DNA from: Pseudomonas putida
GTDB taxonomy: Bacteria; Pseudomonadota; Gammaproteobacteria; Pseudomonadales; Pseudomonadaceae
Length of the DNA stretch: 64,000 nt
Reading direction: 5' to 3'
Assembly: GCF_028682175.1 (NCBI RefSeq)
Contig: NZ_JANHKS010000005.1
Coordinates: forward strand, 124,001 to 188,000
Numbering within the stretch: the stretch's first letter is position 1; each line of letters starts with the position of its first letter. The translations under genes and the position numbers were made by a program. Shown in pieces: positions 1 through 8,643 of this stretch. Below the pieces are notes generated by a model. That model searched no databases and was not told where the DNA came from. It worked only from the letters and a program-made list of their open reading frames with translations.

Positions 1-522
1 ACCATCTCCCTGCGCCCCTCGACCTTCATCGCCGCCATCGGTGACTGGGTACGCTCCCTGGCCGGACATGGCTTCGAAAAGATCCTGTTCCTCAACGGCC
101 ACGGCGGCAACATTGCCTCGATTGAAGCGGCATTCTCGGAACTGTACGCCGAAGCCAGCTTCGCCCGTCGTCCCGCAGGTTTCGCCCTGAAGCTCTGCAA
201 CTGGTGGGACCTGGAAGGCGTGACCCGCCTGGCCAACGAGCAATTCCCCACCGGCCACGGCAGTCACGCCACGCCATCGGAAATCGCCGTGACCCAGTGG
301 GCGTATCCGGAGTCGATCAAGTCGGCGCCCTACTCCCCACAAATCGCCCCCACAGGCCCGATCCGCGAAGCGAAGGATTTCCGCGCACGCTTCCCTGACG
401 GCCGCATGGGCTCGGACCCGGCTCTGGCGACCCCGGAAAAAGGTGGTGAACTGGTAAGCCTTGCCGCCCAAGGCCTGGTCAAGGCGCTGGATGCGTTCAG
501 CCGGGAAGAAATGCCGGGCTAG
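1..522 (+). CDS. Creatininase-family amidohydrolase, 3' part only
   Basis: The reading frame is open from the first base, so the gene starts outside the window; 173 C-terminal residues are present. The segment LFLNGHGGN (near residue 30 of the fragment) is the metal-binding signature of the creatinine amidohydrolase family, followed by a GHGSHATPSEIA stretch carrying further family His and Glu residues. Family members hydrolyse cyclic or linear amide bonds of small molecules with two divalent metals in the cytoplasm. The substrate cannot be told from the sequence; creatinine itself is only one option, since many family members act on other lactams. It converges on the IclR gene, 39 bp away. 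Confidence 0.85.
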   Translation, partial: TISLRPSTFIAAIGDWVRSLAGHGFEKILFLNGHGGNIASIEAAFSELYAEASFARRPAGFALKLCNWWDLEGVTRLANEQFPTGHGSHATPSEIAVTQWAYPESIKSAPYSPQIAPTGPIREAKDFRARFPDGRMGSDPALATPEKGGELVSLAAQGLVKALDAFSREEMPG

Positions 523-561
523 TGTGCATGTCTGCCACTGACGGCCGGGAACGTCCGACCG

Positions 562-1332
562 TCAGGGGTTGAGGCGCTTGAGTGCGTCACGCAGTTCCGA
601 ATCGTTGCCACCCAGCGCGCTGGTGGCAATGGCCGCGTTGCGCAGCAGGATCGAGGCGGCGTGTTCGATATGCTCTTTGAGCAATCGATCGGATGGCCCG
701 GACAAGGTCAACGCCCCTTTCAATTCAAAGCCCATCGCGAATACCGGCACAGACACCGCGCTGGTTTCCGGATCACGCTCGCCGAACGAGCAGGCCCAGA
801 AACGCTCGCGAACTTCGGCCAGGGCCGGGTCGGCGTTGCGCGAGAACGCCCGAAGAATCTTGCCCGATGCTCCGGCCTGCAACGGAAAACGCGCGCCTTC
901 AAGCACCGACACCCGCACCGCACGTTTGGGCTCGACGCGAAACAGCACCACGCGGCTGCCATTTTCCTGCACATAGAACGAAGAGGTTTCGCCGCTTTCC
1001 TCGGCGATGGATTCCAGCAACGGATGAATGACGTCACGCAAGCGAAATGACGTCTGGTACAGCTGCGACAGGCGCAACGGCTCGGGCCCCACCGAATAGC
1101 GACCGTCGCTGAGTCGGCGAACGAAACCGGCCTTTTCCAGTGAAGCGATGAGCCTGAGGATGGTGCTTTTATACAGCCCGGTGCGCCTGGAAATTTCCGC
1201 CAGGGTCAGGCAATCCTGCTCGATGTTGAAGGCCGCCAGGATGGCGAATGCACGGTCGACGGCCGCCACACCGCCTTCTGCTTGAGCGGCCTGCTCGGAA
1301 GGGTTTTTCTCGGATTCGGTATTCATAGACAC
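562..1332 (-). CDS. IclR-family transcriptional regulator
   Basis: 256 residues, the usual IclR length. A winged helix-turn-helix lies at about residues 24-85 (LTLAEISRRTGLYKSTILRL is the recognition region), followed by the GAF-like effector domain to about residue 245. IclR proteins bind palindromes near promoters of catabolic operons and respond to small organic acids. It lies next to the MFS/CoA-transferase/lyase operon on the same strand and is the only regulator gene in the first 7.6 kb. It is therefore the likely reader of the two GTTCT-N7-AGAAC sites at 5028 and 5222; this link is inference. Confidence 0.92.
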   Translation of the reverse strand: MSMNTESEKNPSEQAAQAEGGVAAVDRAFAILAAFNIEQDCLTLAEISRRTGLYKSTILRLIASLEKAGFVRRLSDGRYSVGPEPLRLSQLYQTSFRLRDVIHPLLESIAEESGETSSFYVQENGSRVVLFRVEPKRAVRVSVLEGARFPLQAGASGKILRAFSRNADPALAEVRERFWACSFGERDPETSAVSVPVFAMGFELKGALTLSGPSDRLLKEHIEHAASILLRNAAIATSALGGNDSELRDALKRLNP

Positions 1333-1455
1333 TCATTGTCGATTCATCGCTCGCCGGCGACAGCTGCCTTGGGCCTTGCTGTCGCCTGCAAGACAATATC
1401 AGAGGCGCAGGATACCTTCCGCAAAAAGTACAGGTGCAAAAAACGCGACCCGCCC

Positions 1456-2775
1456 TCACGCCTCTTTCAGGAAGAACCGCAGCGAGAGCACCATCGCCGC
1501 CGCCACGAACATGATGCAGCCCATTGCCATCAGGCCCGCGGTGAAAGAGCCGGTGTAGTCCTTGAGGAAGCCCATCAGGTACGGCCCGACAAATCCGCCA
1601 AAGGCGCCAATCGAGTTGATCAGCGCGATCCCGCCTGCGGCGGCCTGGCCACGCAGGAACTTGCCCGGCAATGTGTAGAAAATGGTTTTACCGGCAATGG
1701 TGCCGACCAGCGCCATCGTGATACCGGCCAGCGCCGGAACCAGCGCGTTCATCTGCAGCGCCAGAATCAACGCCACGCCTGCCAGCAGCATGGCCAGGGT
1801 CAGGTTCAAAATGCCTTTGCCGGTACGGTCCACATGTTTGGCCCAGACCAGCAACGCCACCGTGGCGAAGAAATAAGGAATCGCCGCCACCCAGCCGATC
1901 ATGCTGACTTCGACGCCATGGGCCTTGAGCATCTGCGGCAACCAGATGCCGATGCCGTAGGAGCCCAAGGTAAAGCTGAAGGTGATCGAACTGAGAATCC
2001 ACACCCGTGGATCTTTCAAGGCCGCCTTGAAGCCATGACTGTGCTGCCCTTTGCTCTGTTCATCCGCCAGCATGCCGGTCAACACCTGACGTTCGTCGGC
2101 GGTGAGCCACTTGGCCTCTGCCGGATGGTTGGTCAGCACCTTCAGGGTAATCAACCCGAGAATACAGGCTGGCACACCCTCGATCAGAAACATCCATTGC
2201 CAGCCGGCCAGGCCCAGCATGCCGTGCATCTGCAGCAGCCAGATGGACAGCGGCCCGCCTACCAGAAACGAAATGGGCGTCGCCACGGTGAACCAGGCCA
2301 GTACTCGGGTACGGTACTGCGCCGGAAACCACAGGGTCAGGAAGAAGATCACCCCGGGGAAAAAGCCGGCCTCGGCGATGCCCAGAATCAACCTCACTGC
2401 ATAAAAGCTGTAAGGCCCGACGATCATCGCCGTCGCCGCTGCAGCCAGGCCCCAGGTAATCATGATCCGCGCCATCCACAGCCGCGCGCCGAAGCGATAC
2501 ATCGCAAGGTTGCTCGGCACCTCGCACAGGCAATAGCCGAAGAACATGATGCCCGCACCAAGGCCGAACTGGGTGGCGGTCAAACCAAGCTGCTCGGTCA
2601 TCTGCAGGGCGGCGTAGCCAACGCTGGTACGGTCCAGATAGTTGAAAAAGTAAGCCAGTGCCAACAACGGAATCAGTCGCCAGGCAGCCTTGTGCAGTAC
2701 GCGGGTCTGCTCGCTGTCGAGTGGTCGCACAGCGCTGGCGTCGTTGCCGTGCGGGGTAGTCGTGACAATCGCCAT
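1456..2775 (-). CDS. MFS organic-anion permease (ACS family)
   Basis: 439 residues with about twelve hydrophobic segments and an N-terminal loop reading YFFNYLDRTSVGYAALQM, typical of the anion:cation symporter (phthalate/glucarate-type) family of the major facilitator superfamily. Such permeases take up carboxylates with protons across the inner membrane. It is the last gene of a leftward run after the HMG-CoA-lyase-like and CoA-transferase genes, with 85 bp between it and the CoA-transferase stop. It probably imports the acid that those enzymes activate and cleave. The exact substrate is not visible in the sequence. Confidence 0.9.
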   Translation of the reverse strand: MAIVTTTPHGNDASAVRPLDSEQTRVLHKAAWRLIPLLALAYFFNYLDRTSVGYAALQMTEQLGLTATQFGLGAGIMFFGYCLCEVPSNLAMYRFGARLWMARIMITWGLAAAATAMIVGPYSFYAVRLILGIAEAGFFPGVIFFLTLWFPAQYRTRVLAWFTVATPISFLVGGPLSIWLLQMHGMLGLAGWQWMFLIEGVPACILGLITLKVLTNHPAEAKWLTADERQVLTGMLADEQSKGQHSHGFKAALKDPRVWILSSITFSFTLGSYGIGIWLPQMLKAHGVEVSMIGWVAAIPYFFATVALLVWAKHVDRTGKGILNLTLAMLLAGVALILALQMNALVPALAGITMALVGTIAGKTIFYTLPGKFLRGQAAAGGIALINSIGAFGGFVGPYLMGFLKDYTGSFTAGLMAMGCIMFVAAAMVLSLRFFLKEA

Positions 2776-2860
2776 GACCGCTTTCCTCTGTATTTATTGT
2801 TGTAGGACTGACGGCACATGGCCGTCAGCGAATGGAATCTGGCGTCCGTTCCGGGGTGGC

Positions 2861-4060
2861 TCAGCGAACGATGCCTCGCTCGCGCAACGCGTCGATATCC
2901 CCCGACGCATAGCCCATCTGTTCAAGCAACTCGGCAGAGTGGCTGCCCAGCTGTGGCACATTCAGGCGCGTGTCGAACCTGCGGCCATTCATTTCGAACG
3001 GCAACATAGGCACCTTGACCGCTTCGCCGTTTTCCAGCTTCAGATGCGCCAGCCCACCGGACTCATTCAGGTGTCGGTCATCGAACAGATCCTGGGGGCG
3101 CTGGATCGGAGAAAACGGCAGCCCGGCCTGTTCACACATCGCCATGACTTCCTGTTTGCCCAGCGTCGCAAGGCGCGCCCGGACCTGCGGCAGAATCTTG
3201 CTTCGGGCCTGCACCCGCTGGGTGTTCTTGGCCAATTGCGGATCGCTCCCCAACTCCTGGAAGCCGAAGCTCTGGCAGAAACTCAACCATTGGCTGTCGC
3301 TGACCACCCCCATGAATACCTGCTCGTCGCCCAGGGTGTCGAACACGTCATAGATGGCCCATGCCGACAAGCGACTGGGCATCGGCGCTGCGGGTTTGCC
3401 TGTGGTCGCCATCTGCATCATGTGCTGGCCGACCAGGAACGCGGAGTTCTCGAACAATCCGGTCTGCACGAACTGTCCTTGCGCCGTATCCTTGCGTTGC
3501 AGCAGTGCGGCCAGGATGGAGATGGCACTGAACATCCCGCCCATCACATCGTTGACCGAGGCGCCGGCCCGCAGCGGACGCCCTTCGGGCCCGGTCATGT
3601 AGGCCAGGCCAGTCATCATCTGCACCACTTCGTCCAGTGCCGTGCGTTGCTCATAGGGCCCCGGCAGGAAGCCCTTCATCGAGCTGTAGATGATGTCGGG
3701 CTTGATGGCCTTGACTTGCTCGTACCCCAGGCCGAGTTTCTCCATGGCACCCGGACGGAAATTCTCGGTTACCACGTCGGCGCTTTCGATGAGTTTGCGC
3801 ACCGCCGCCATGCCTTCTTCGGTCTTGATGTCGACGGCGAAGCTTTTCTTGTTGCGGTTATAGGTCATCCAGTAGCCCGCTCCGGAGCCAGTCAGGCGCC
3901 GGGTGTTGTCGCCTTCGGGCACCGGCTCGACCTTGATCACTTCCGCGCCCAGGTCCGCGAGAACCAGGCCACAGGTGGGGCCCATGACCATGTGCACGAA
4001 CTCCACGACACGCACGCCGGCCAGCGGCAGTGCCTGGAGCTGTTCATTGAGCAGGGTCAT
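2861..4060 (-). CDS. CaiB/BaiF family CoA-transferase
   Basis: 399 residues, normal for class III CoA-transferases. The N-terminal VRVVEFVHMVMGPTCGLVLADLGAEVIKVEP is the family opening (quoted as parts: VRVVEF, GP, LADLGAEVIKVE), and an Asp in SVNDVMGGM corresponds to the catalytic aspartate that forms the acyl anhydride. These enzymes move CoA from a donor such as succinyl-CoA to a carboxylate. The chosen ATG overlaps the stop of the upstream lyase gene in an ATGA, showing translational coupling; longer in-frame extensions run into the lyase and are unlikely. With a HMG-CoA-lyase-like partner it probably activates a branched dicarboxylic acid (inference). Confidence 0.92.
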   Translation of the reverse strand: MTLLNEQLQALPLAGVRVVEFVHMVMGPTCGLVLADLGAEVIKVEPVPEGDNTRRLTGSGAGYWMTYNRNKKSFAVDIKTEEGMAAVRKLIESADVVTENFRPGAMEKLGLGYEQVKAIKPDIIYSSMKGFLPGPYEQRTALDEVVQMMTGLAYMTGPEGRPLRAGASVNDVMGGMFSAISILAALLQRKDTAQGQFVQTGLFENSAFLVGQHMMQMATTGKPAAPMPSRLSAWAIYDVFDTLGDEQVFMGVVSDSQWLSFCQSFGFQELGSDPQLAKNTQRVQARSKILPQVRARLATLGKQEVMAMCEQAGLPFSPIQRPQDLFDDRHLNESGGLAHLKLENGEAVKVPMLPFEMNGRRFDTRLNVPQLGSHSAELLEQMGYASGDIDALRERGIVR

Positions 4061-4998
4061 TGCGCACCTCCTGCGTAGTGAAAGTTCTTGCCCACCCCGG
4101 CGTCGGGAATGAAGCCGTACAACGGCTCGCCAGGCAGCCCCTCGATCAGCCACTGGCGGGCGGCGACCAGCCGGTCGATATCAACGCCCGTGCGCAGGCC
4201 CATGGATTCGAGCAGGTACACCAGATCCTCGGTCACGATATTGCCCGACGCCCCCGGCGCGTAAGGACAACCCCCGATCCCACCCTGGGAGGCATCGATG
4301 GTGGTGACGCCGACATCCAGGGCCGCCACCACGTTCGCGAGGCCCTGCCCGCGGGTGTTGTGAAAATGCGCACTGCCGGCCTTGGCGCCGATTTCGTTGC
4401 GCAGCCGGGTGAACACGCGGCGCACCTGAGCCGGATTGGCGTAGCCGACGGTGTCAGCCAGCCCTACCTCATCAACCCCCAACTCGACCATGGTCAGGGC
4501 CATGCGCAGCACATCATCTTCCGGCACTTCGCCCTGGATGGTGCAGCCGAACACCGTGGACAGGCCGGACTCGACTTCAACGCGGGGAAAGCGCTCGTTG
4601 CGCAGCGCCAGCACCGCGCGCACTTCGTCATACACCTGTTGGTGAGTCTTGCGAATGTTCGCCAGCGAATGCGGCTCACTGACGGAAATGGGCATGGTGA
4701 TCTTCTGCACGCCCGCATTGAAGGCGGCTTCGGCGCCCTTCAGGTTCGGCACCAGGGCCGTGACGAATACGTCAGGCCGCTGGCGCAGGTGGGCGACCAG
4801 CTCGGCGGCATCGGCCATTTGCGGCAGCAGCTTGGGCGATACGAAGGAGCCGACCTCGATTTCCCGCAGGCCGGCATCTGCCAGCGCGGTCAGCCACTTG
4901 AGCTTGAGGGCCGTGGGCATCGTTGCACTGACGCTCTGCAATCCGTCTCGGGGACCCACCTCGCTGATGAGGATGTCCAGGTTGTTTTTATGGTTCAT
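4057..4998 (-). CDS. Hydroxymethylglutaryl-CoA lyase-like enzyme
   Basis: 313 residues. EVGPRDGLQ near residue 13 is the conserved start of the HMG-CoA lyase/homocitrate-synthase TIM barrel, and GGIGGCPYAPGASGN near the C-terminus carries the cysteine of the HMG-CoA lyase active-site signature. Known members split 3-hydroxy-3-methylglutaryl-CoA into acetyl-CoA and acetoacetate; related lyases act on citramalyl-CoA-like substrates. The ATG at 4998 is chosen because upstream in-frame sequence is intergenic and holds operator-like palindromes. It is the first gene of the leftward operon and is coupled to the CoA-transferase, which would supply its CoA ester. Confidence 0.9.
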   Translation of the reverse strand: MNHKNNLDILISEVGPRDGLQSVSATMPTALKLKWLTALADAGLREIEVGSFVSPKLLPQMADAAELVAHLRQRPDVFVTALVPNLKGAEAAFNAGVQKITMPISVSEPHSLANIRKTHQQVYDEVRAVLALRNERFPRVEVESGLSTVFGCTIQGEVPEDDVLRMALTMVELGVDEVGLADTVGYANPAQVRRVFTRLRNEIGAKAGSAHFHNTRGQGLANVVAALDVGVTTIDASQGGIGGCPYAPGASGNIVTEDLVYLLESMGLRTGVDIDRLVAARQWLIEGLPGEPLYGFIPDAGVGKNFHYAGGAQ

Positions 4999-5027
4999 CG
5001 CCGGTCTCCGGGTGTAGAAATACAGTC

Positions 5028-5052
5028 GTTCTATCTGACAGAACATCGTTCT
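5028..5052. promoter_or_regulatory. Palindromic operator, site 1 (GTTCT-N7-AGAAC plus half-site)
   Basis: GTTCTATCTGACAGAAC occupies 5028-5044 and another GTTCT half-site follows at 5048-5052, exactly 20 bp from the first. It lies 30 bp upstream of the lyase start. The matching site at 5222 makes a regulator-binding role likely; the IclR protein at 562-1332 is the best candidate (inference). Confidence 0.6.
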
Positions 5053-5201
5053 AAATAAAGAATGGACCGGTCTTTTGCTGATGTCAACGACACTGATCGG
5101 AAGCCCGGAGGTTAGCGCGGGGCGTGCCCTTATGAATTCTCTCCGGGGAACATTACTCAGATGCGGACGGGTTGACAGTCCGAGAAAATCAGTCGACATT
5201 T

Positions 5202-5238
5202 GTTCTATCAGTAAACACAACGTTCTATTAGACAGAAC
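5202..5238. promoter_or_regulatory. Palindromic operator, site 2 (half-site plus GTTCT-N7-AGAAC)
   Basis: A GTTCT half-site at 5202-5206 is followed, again at 20 bp, by the full palindrome GTTCTATTAGACAGAAC at 5222-5238. It agrees with site 1 in 15 of 17 positions. It lies 77 bp before the lactonase GTG start, so both divergent operons of the locus could be controlled together. Confidence 0.6.
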
Positions 5239-5314
5239 AATAACAACATAGCGAAAAGGCTTCTTCCGCTCCAAGATGGGGAGATTGCCTGTTCGTCCTG
5301 TAGGAGCTGATCCT

Positions 5315-6241
5315 GTGAGTTTGTATGCCCCGCCTCGTGATTTGCCGACGCGCGTGTTCACCACGCTCCCGGACCATCTTTGCAAAGACGGCGACTCGGA
5401 CTGGGTTCGAGCCAACAAGCCCGGGCAAAAGGTCAAAAGCTTTCTGGAGGGCCCGTCCTTCGATCGGCAGGGCAATCTCTACGTCACCGACATTCCCTAC
5501 GGCCGCATCCTGCGTATCGATCCCCAGGGCAACTGGACGCTGGTGGCGCAGTACGATGGCTGGCCCAATGGCCTGAAGATCCATCGCGACGGTCGCATCT
5601 TCATCGCCGACTACAAGCTGGGCATCCTCATCCTGGACCCTGACACAGGCCAGGTTTCGCCGTTTCTGACCCATAGCCGCAGCGAAGGCTTCAAAGGCGT
5701 CAACGATCTGTTCTTCGACGCCGCAGGCAAGCTCTACTTCACCGATCAGGGCCAGACCGGCCAGCAGGATCCGACTGGCCGTGTGTACGCCTATGACCTT
5801 GAAAGGCAAATCCTCACCCGCCTTATCGACAACGGTCCAAGCCCCAACGGCCTGGTGATGGACCTGGCGCAGAATGCGCTGTTCGTGGCGATGACCCGTG
5901 GCAATGCAGTCTGGCGCCTGCCGATTCAGTCCGACGGCGGCACCAGCAAGGTAGGCATTTTTACCGCCATGGCCGGTGGTGTCAGCGGTGCCGACGGCAT
6001 GGCCCTGGACTCTCAGGGCAACCTCTATGTCTGCGACGCCGGCAACGGCTGCGTGTGGGTGTTCGACCCACATGCCGTGCCTCTGTATCGCATTCGCTCC
6101 TGCACCCAGGGCCGCACCCTGACCAACCTGGCCTTCGGTGGCGAGGGCAATCGACAATTGTTCATCACCGACTCCTCGACCGGCTCGATCCTGGTCGCCG
6201 ACCTTGAACACAGCGGCCAGCCGATGTTCTCCCACAGCTAG
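5315..6241 (+). CDS. SMP-30/gluconolactonase-like hydrolase
   Basis: 308 residues forming repeated beta-propeller blades: GPSFDRQGNLYVTD, NGLKIHRDGRIFIAD, GVNDLFFDAAGKLYFTD, PNGLVMD and GADGMALDSQGNLYVCD. These are the blade and metal-ligand motifs of the SMP-30/gluconolaconase/LRE family, calcium- or zinc-dependent lactone hydrolases. A GTG start at 5315 is preferred because TAGGAG lies 8 bp before it. No signal peptide is seen, so it is probably cytoplasmic. It is followed after 107 bp by a CitMHS transporter, suggesting that it opens a lactone of the transported or resulting acid. The substrate is unknown. Confidence 0.85.
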   Translation: MSLYAPPRDLPTRVFTTLPDHLCKDGDSDWVRANKPGQKVKSFLEGPSFDRQGNLYVTDIPYGRILRIDPQGNWTLVAQYDGWPNGLKIHRDGRIFIADYKLGILILDPDTGQVSPFLTHSRSEGFKGVNDLFFDAAGKLYFTDQGQTGQQDPTGRVYAYDLERQILTRLIDNGPSPNGLVMDLAQNALFVAMTRGNAVWRLPIQSDGGTSKVGIFTAMAGGVSGADGMALDSQGNLYVCDAGNGCVWVFDPHAVPLYRIRSCTQGRTLTNLAFGGEGNRQLFITDSSTGSILVADLEHSGQPMFSHS

Positions 6242-6348
6242 CGACCTGATCTGCCGAACCCTGTGTGCGCCGCGCACGGGCTTCGCTCGCCTTTGACAAA
6301 GCGGGCCACCAGCGCCCGCCCCTTACAAAATCAATAAAAGGGACACCC

Positions 6349-7635
6349 ATGTTGATCTTTCTGAGCTACGCCATGATCGCCTGCTTCATGTACCTGATCA
6401 TGAGCAAACGCCTTTCGCCGCTGGTCGCGCTGCTCCTGGTGCCCATCGTCTTCGGTTGTCTGGGCGGTTTCGCCACGCAACTGGGCGCGATGATGTACGA
6501 CGGCGTGAAGATGCTCGCTCCCACGGGCATCATGCTGACGTTCGCGATCCTGTACTTCTGCATGATGACCGACGCGGGCCTGTTCAACCCGTTGATCAAA
6601 GTGCTGCTGCGGCTGGTCAAGGGCGATCCACGCAAGATTGTCACAGGCACCGCCGTGCTCGGCCTGTGCGTAGGCCTGGACGGTGACGGCGCGACCACCT
6701 ACATCATCGCCACCGCAGCTTTCCTGCCCCTCTACCGCCTGACAGGCATCCGGTTGCAGGTCATGGCTACAGTGTTGCTGCTGTCGATCGGGGTGATGAA
6801 TATCCTGCCCTGGGCCGGACCGTTTTCCCGGGCCGCCAGCGCCATGCACGTCGACATCACCGAGCTGTTTCTGCAGATGGTCCCTATCATGATCGCCGGT
6901 GGCGTCTGGGTGATTTTTGCCGCGTGGTGGCTGGGTCGCATGGAATATCGACGCCTGGGCATCGTCAGCGTCAGCGAGCAACAGCTGCTGGAAGGTTATG
7001 CACACATTCGCCTGAGCGACCCGAAATTCCTGTTCAACGTCGTGCTGACCCTCGCGCTCATCACCAGCATGATGCTCAACCTGATGCCGCTGCCGATTCT
7101 GTTCATGGTCGCATTCGGCCTGGCGTGCCTGATCAATTACCCGACGCTCAAACAACAGAAGGAAGTCATCGGTCGCCATGCCGACAACGTCATGGCCGTG
7201 ACGTTACTGATCTTCGCCGCAGGCATTTTCGTCGGCATCATGGGCGGCACCGGGATGACCAAGGCGATCTCCGACAACCTCATCACCCTGCTGCCGCAGC
7301 AGGCAGGGCACTGCATGTCGGTGATTACCGCATTGCTGAGCATGCCCTTCACCTACGTGCTGACCAACGATGCCTTCTACTTCGGCGTGCTGCCGATCCT
7401 GGCGCAGACCGCCGCGCATTACGGCATCGGCCCCAATGAAATGGCCATCGCCTCGCTGATCGGCCAGCCGGTGCACCTGCTCAGCCCACTGGTGGCCTCG
7501 ACTTATCTTCTGTGTGGCCTGCTGGACATCGACTACGGCGACAACCAGCGGGTGTCACTGAAATGGACCTTCGGCACGGTGCTGGTGATGCTGGCTGCAG
7601 CGATCGGCGTCGGCGCAATTACCGTGTTCAATTGA
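6349..7635 (+). CDS. CitMHS-family citrate/organic-acid transporter
   Basis: 428 residues, almost entirely hydrophobic with about twelve membrane segments, and the typical length of CitMHS (citrate-Mg2+:H+ or citrate-Ca2+:H+) transporters. Family-like regions include CVGLDGDGATTYIIATAAF and the C-terminal QPVHLLSPLVASTYLL. The ATG at 6349 follows AAAAGGGACACCC. The gene shares a direction with the SMP-30-like gene and probably its promoter. Members import metal-complexed tricarboxylates; here a related acid processed by the neighbouring CoA-transferase and lyase is possible. The locus thus has two unrelated uptake systems, this one and the ACS permease. Confidence 0.88.
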   Translation: MLIFLSYAMIACFMYLIMSKRLSPLVALLLVPIVFGCLGGFATQLGAMMYDGVKMLAPTGIMLTFAILYFCMMTDAGLFNPLIKVLLRLVKGDPRKIVTGTAVLGLCVGLDGDGATTYIIATAAFLPLYRLTGIRLQVMATVLLLSIGVMNILPWAGPFSRAASAMHVDITELFLQMVPIMIAGGVWVIFAAWWLGRMEYRRLGIVSVSEQQLLEGYAHIRLSDPKFLFNVVLTLALITSMMLNLMPLPILFMVAFGLACLINYPTLKQQKEVIGRHADNVMAVTLLIFAAGIFVGIMGGTGMTKAISDNLITLLPQQAGHCMSVITALLSMPFTYVLTNDAFYFGVLPILAQTAAHYGIGPNEMAIASLIGQPVHLLSPLVASTYLLCGLLDIDYGDNQRVSLKWTFGTVLVMLAAAIGVGAITVFN

Positions 7636-7665
7636 ATCGGGGCCGGGGCTATGACAGCGGTCCCG

Positions 7666-8532
7666 TCACCCGGCCACGCCGTCCAGCTCCGCCAGCAGCC
7701 CGGGCGGAATCTCCAACCCGGCAGCGCTTGAGTTCTCACGCAGGTGCGCCACCGATGACGTGCCCGGAATCAGCAGGATGTTGGGTGAGCGTTGCAGCAG
7801 CCAGGCCAGTGCCACGCACAGCTGCGACGCGCCCATGCGGCTTGCGACGCTGGCCAGCACCTGGGATTGCAGCGGGGTGAAGCCACCCAGCGGAAAGAAC
7901 GGCACGTAGGCGATGCCCTGCCTGGCCAGTTCGGCAATCAATGACTCGTCGTCGCGATGGGACAGGTTGTAGTGGTTCTGCACGCAGACGACCCTGGCGA
8001 TACCCTGAGCCTCTTTCAACTGCGCAGATGTCACGTTACTCAACCCCAGATGGCGGATCAGCCCCTGATGTTGCAACTCGGCCAGCGCAGTGAACGACTC
8101 CTCGATGGACTCCTCTCCCGGCGAATGCATGTTGCCCCATGCCCGCAGATTGACCACGTCCAGTACATCCAGCCCCAGGTTGCGCAGGTTGTCATGCACC
8201 GCTTGCGTCAATTCGGCCGGGCTGTGGGCCGGATTCCATGAAGCGTCGTCGCCGCGCCGGGCGCCGACCTTGGTGACCAGGGTCAGGTCGTCGGCATAGG
8301 GGTGCAGGGCCTGGCGAATCAGGCGATTGGTGACGTGGGGGCCATAGAAATCCGAGGTGTCGATGTGGTTCACGCCCAGGGCCACGGCTTCACGCAGCAC
8401 CGCGACGGCGGCATCGGGGTCCTTGGGCGGGCCGAACACGCCGGGGCCAGCCAGTTGCATCGCGCCGTAACCCAGACGATTGACGATCCGGTCGCCAATG
8501 GAAAACGTACCTGCCTTGCTGGCTTCGCTCAT
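7666..8532 (-). CDS. pdxI: Aldo-keto reductase, PdxI/YdbC-like
   Basis: 288 residues with the aldo-keto reductase motifs NHIDTSDFYGPHVTN (Asp and Tyr of the active site) and VTKVGARRG (Lys). The usual active-site His is replaced in DVVNLRAWG, as I remember for Escherichia coli YdbC, the NADPH-dependent pyridoxal reductase PdxI. The stretches RLGYGAMQLAGPGVFGPP and AWLLQRSPNILLIPGTSS also resemble YdbC closely. It probably reduces pyridoxal or another small aldehyde in the cytoplasm. It is divergent from a LysR gene 111 bp away, which probably regulates it. The symbol is assigned by remembered similarity only. Confidence 0.8.
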   Translation of the reverse strand: MSEASKAGTFSIGDRIVNRLGYGAMQLAGPGVFGPPKDPDAAVAVLREAVALGVNHIDTSDFYGPHVTNRLIRQALHPYADDLTLVTKVGARRGDDASWNPAHSPAELTQAVHDNLRNLGLDVLDVVNLRAWGNMHSPGEESIEESFTALAELQHQGLIRHLGLSNVTSAQLKEAQGIARVVCVQNHYNLSHRDDESLIAELARQGIAYVPFFPLGGFTPLQSQVLASVASRMGASQLCVALAWLLQRSPNILLIPGTSSVAHLRENSSAAGLEIPPGLLAELDGVAG

Positions 8533-8643
8533 GTCGGTTGCCTCCTGAAAGTGAGTTCGATCACTTTAGACGTTGACCACTGCATTGATAATCAGGTGCA
8601 ATCGGCACAGGCTGTACGAAAATTCGAACAATGGCATCGGACA

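Larger units (their letters stand above)
4999..5314. other. Divergent intergenic region, 316 bp
   Basis: Non-coding spacer between the lyase operon (leftward) and the lactonase/CitMHS operon (rightward). It holds the two operator-like palindromes described separately and AT-rich stretches around 5050-5060 and 5205-5260 that could include promoters. No small gene was recognised. Confidence 0.7.

Noticed and set aside
1282-2805. A 507-codon plus-strand frame opposite the ACS permease
   Set aside because: The minus strand encodes an evident twelve-helix permease; the plus-strand product has no family signature.
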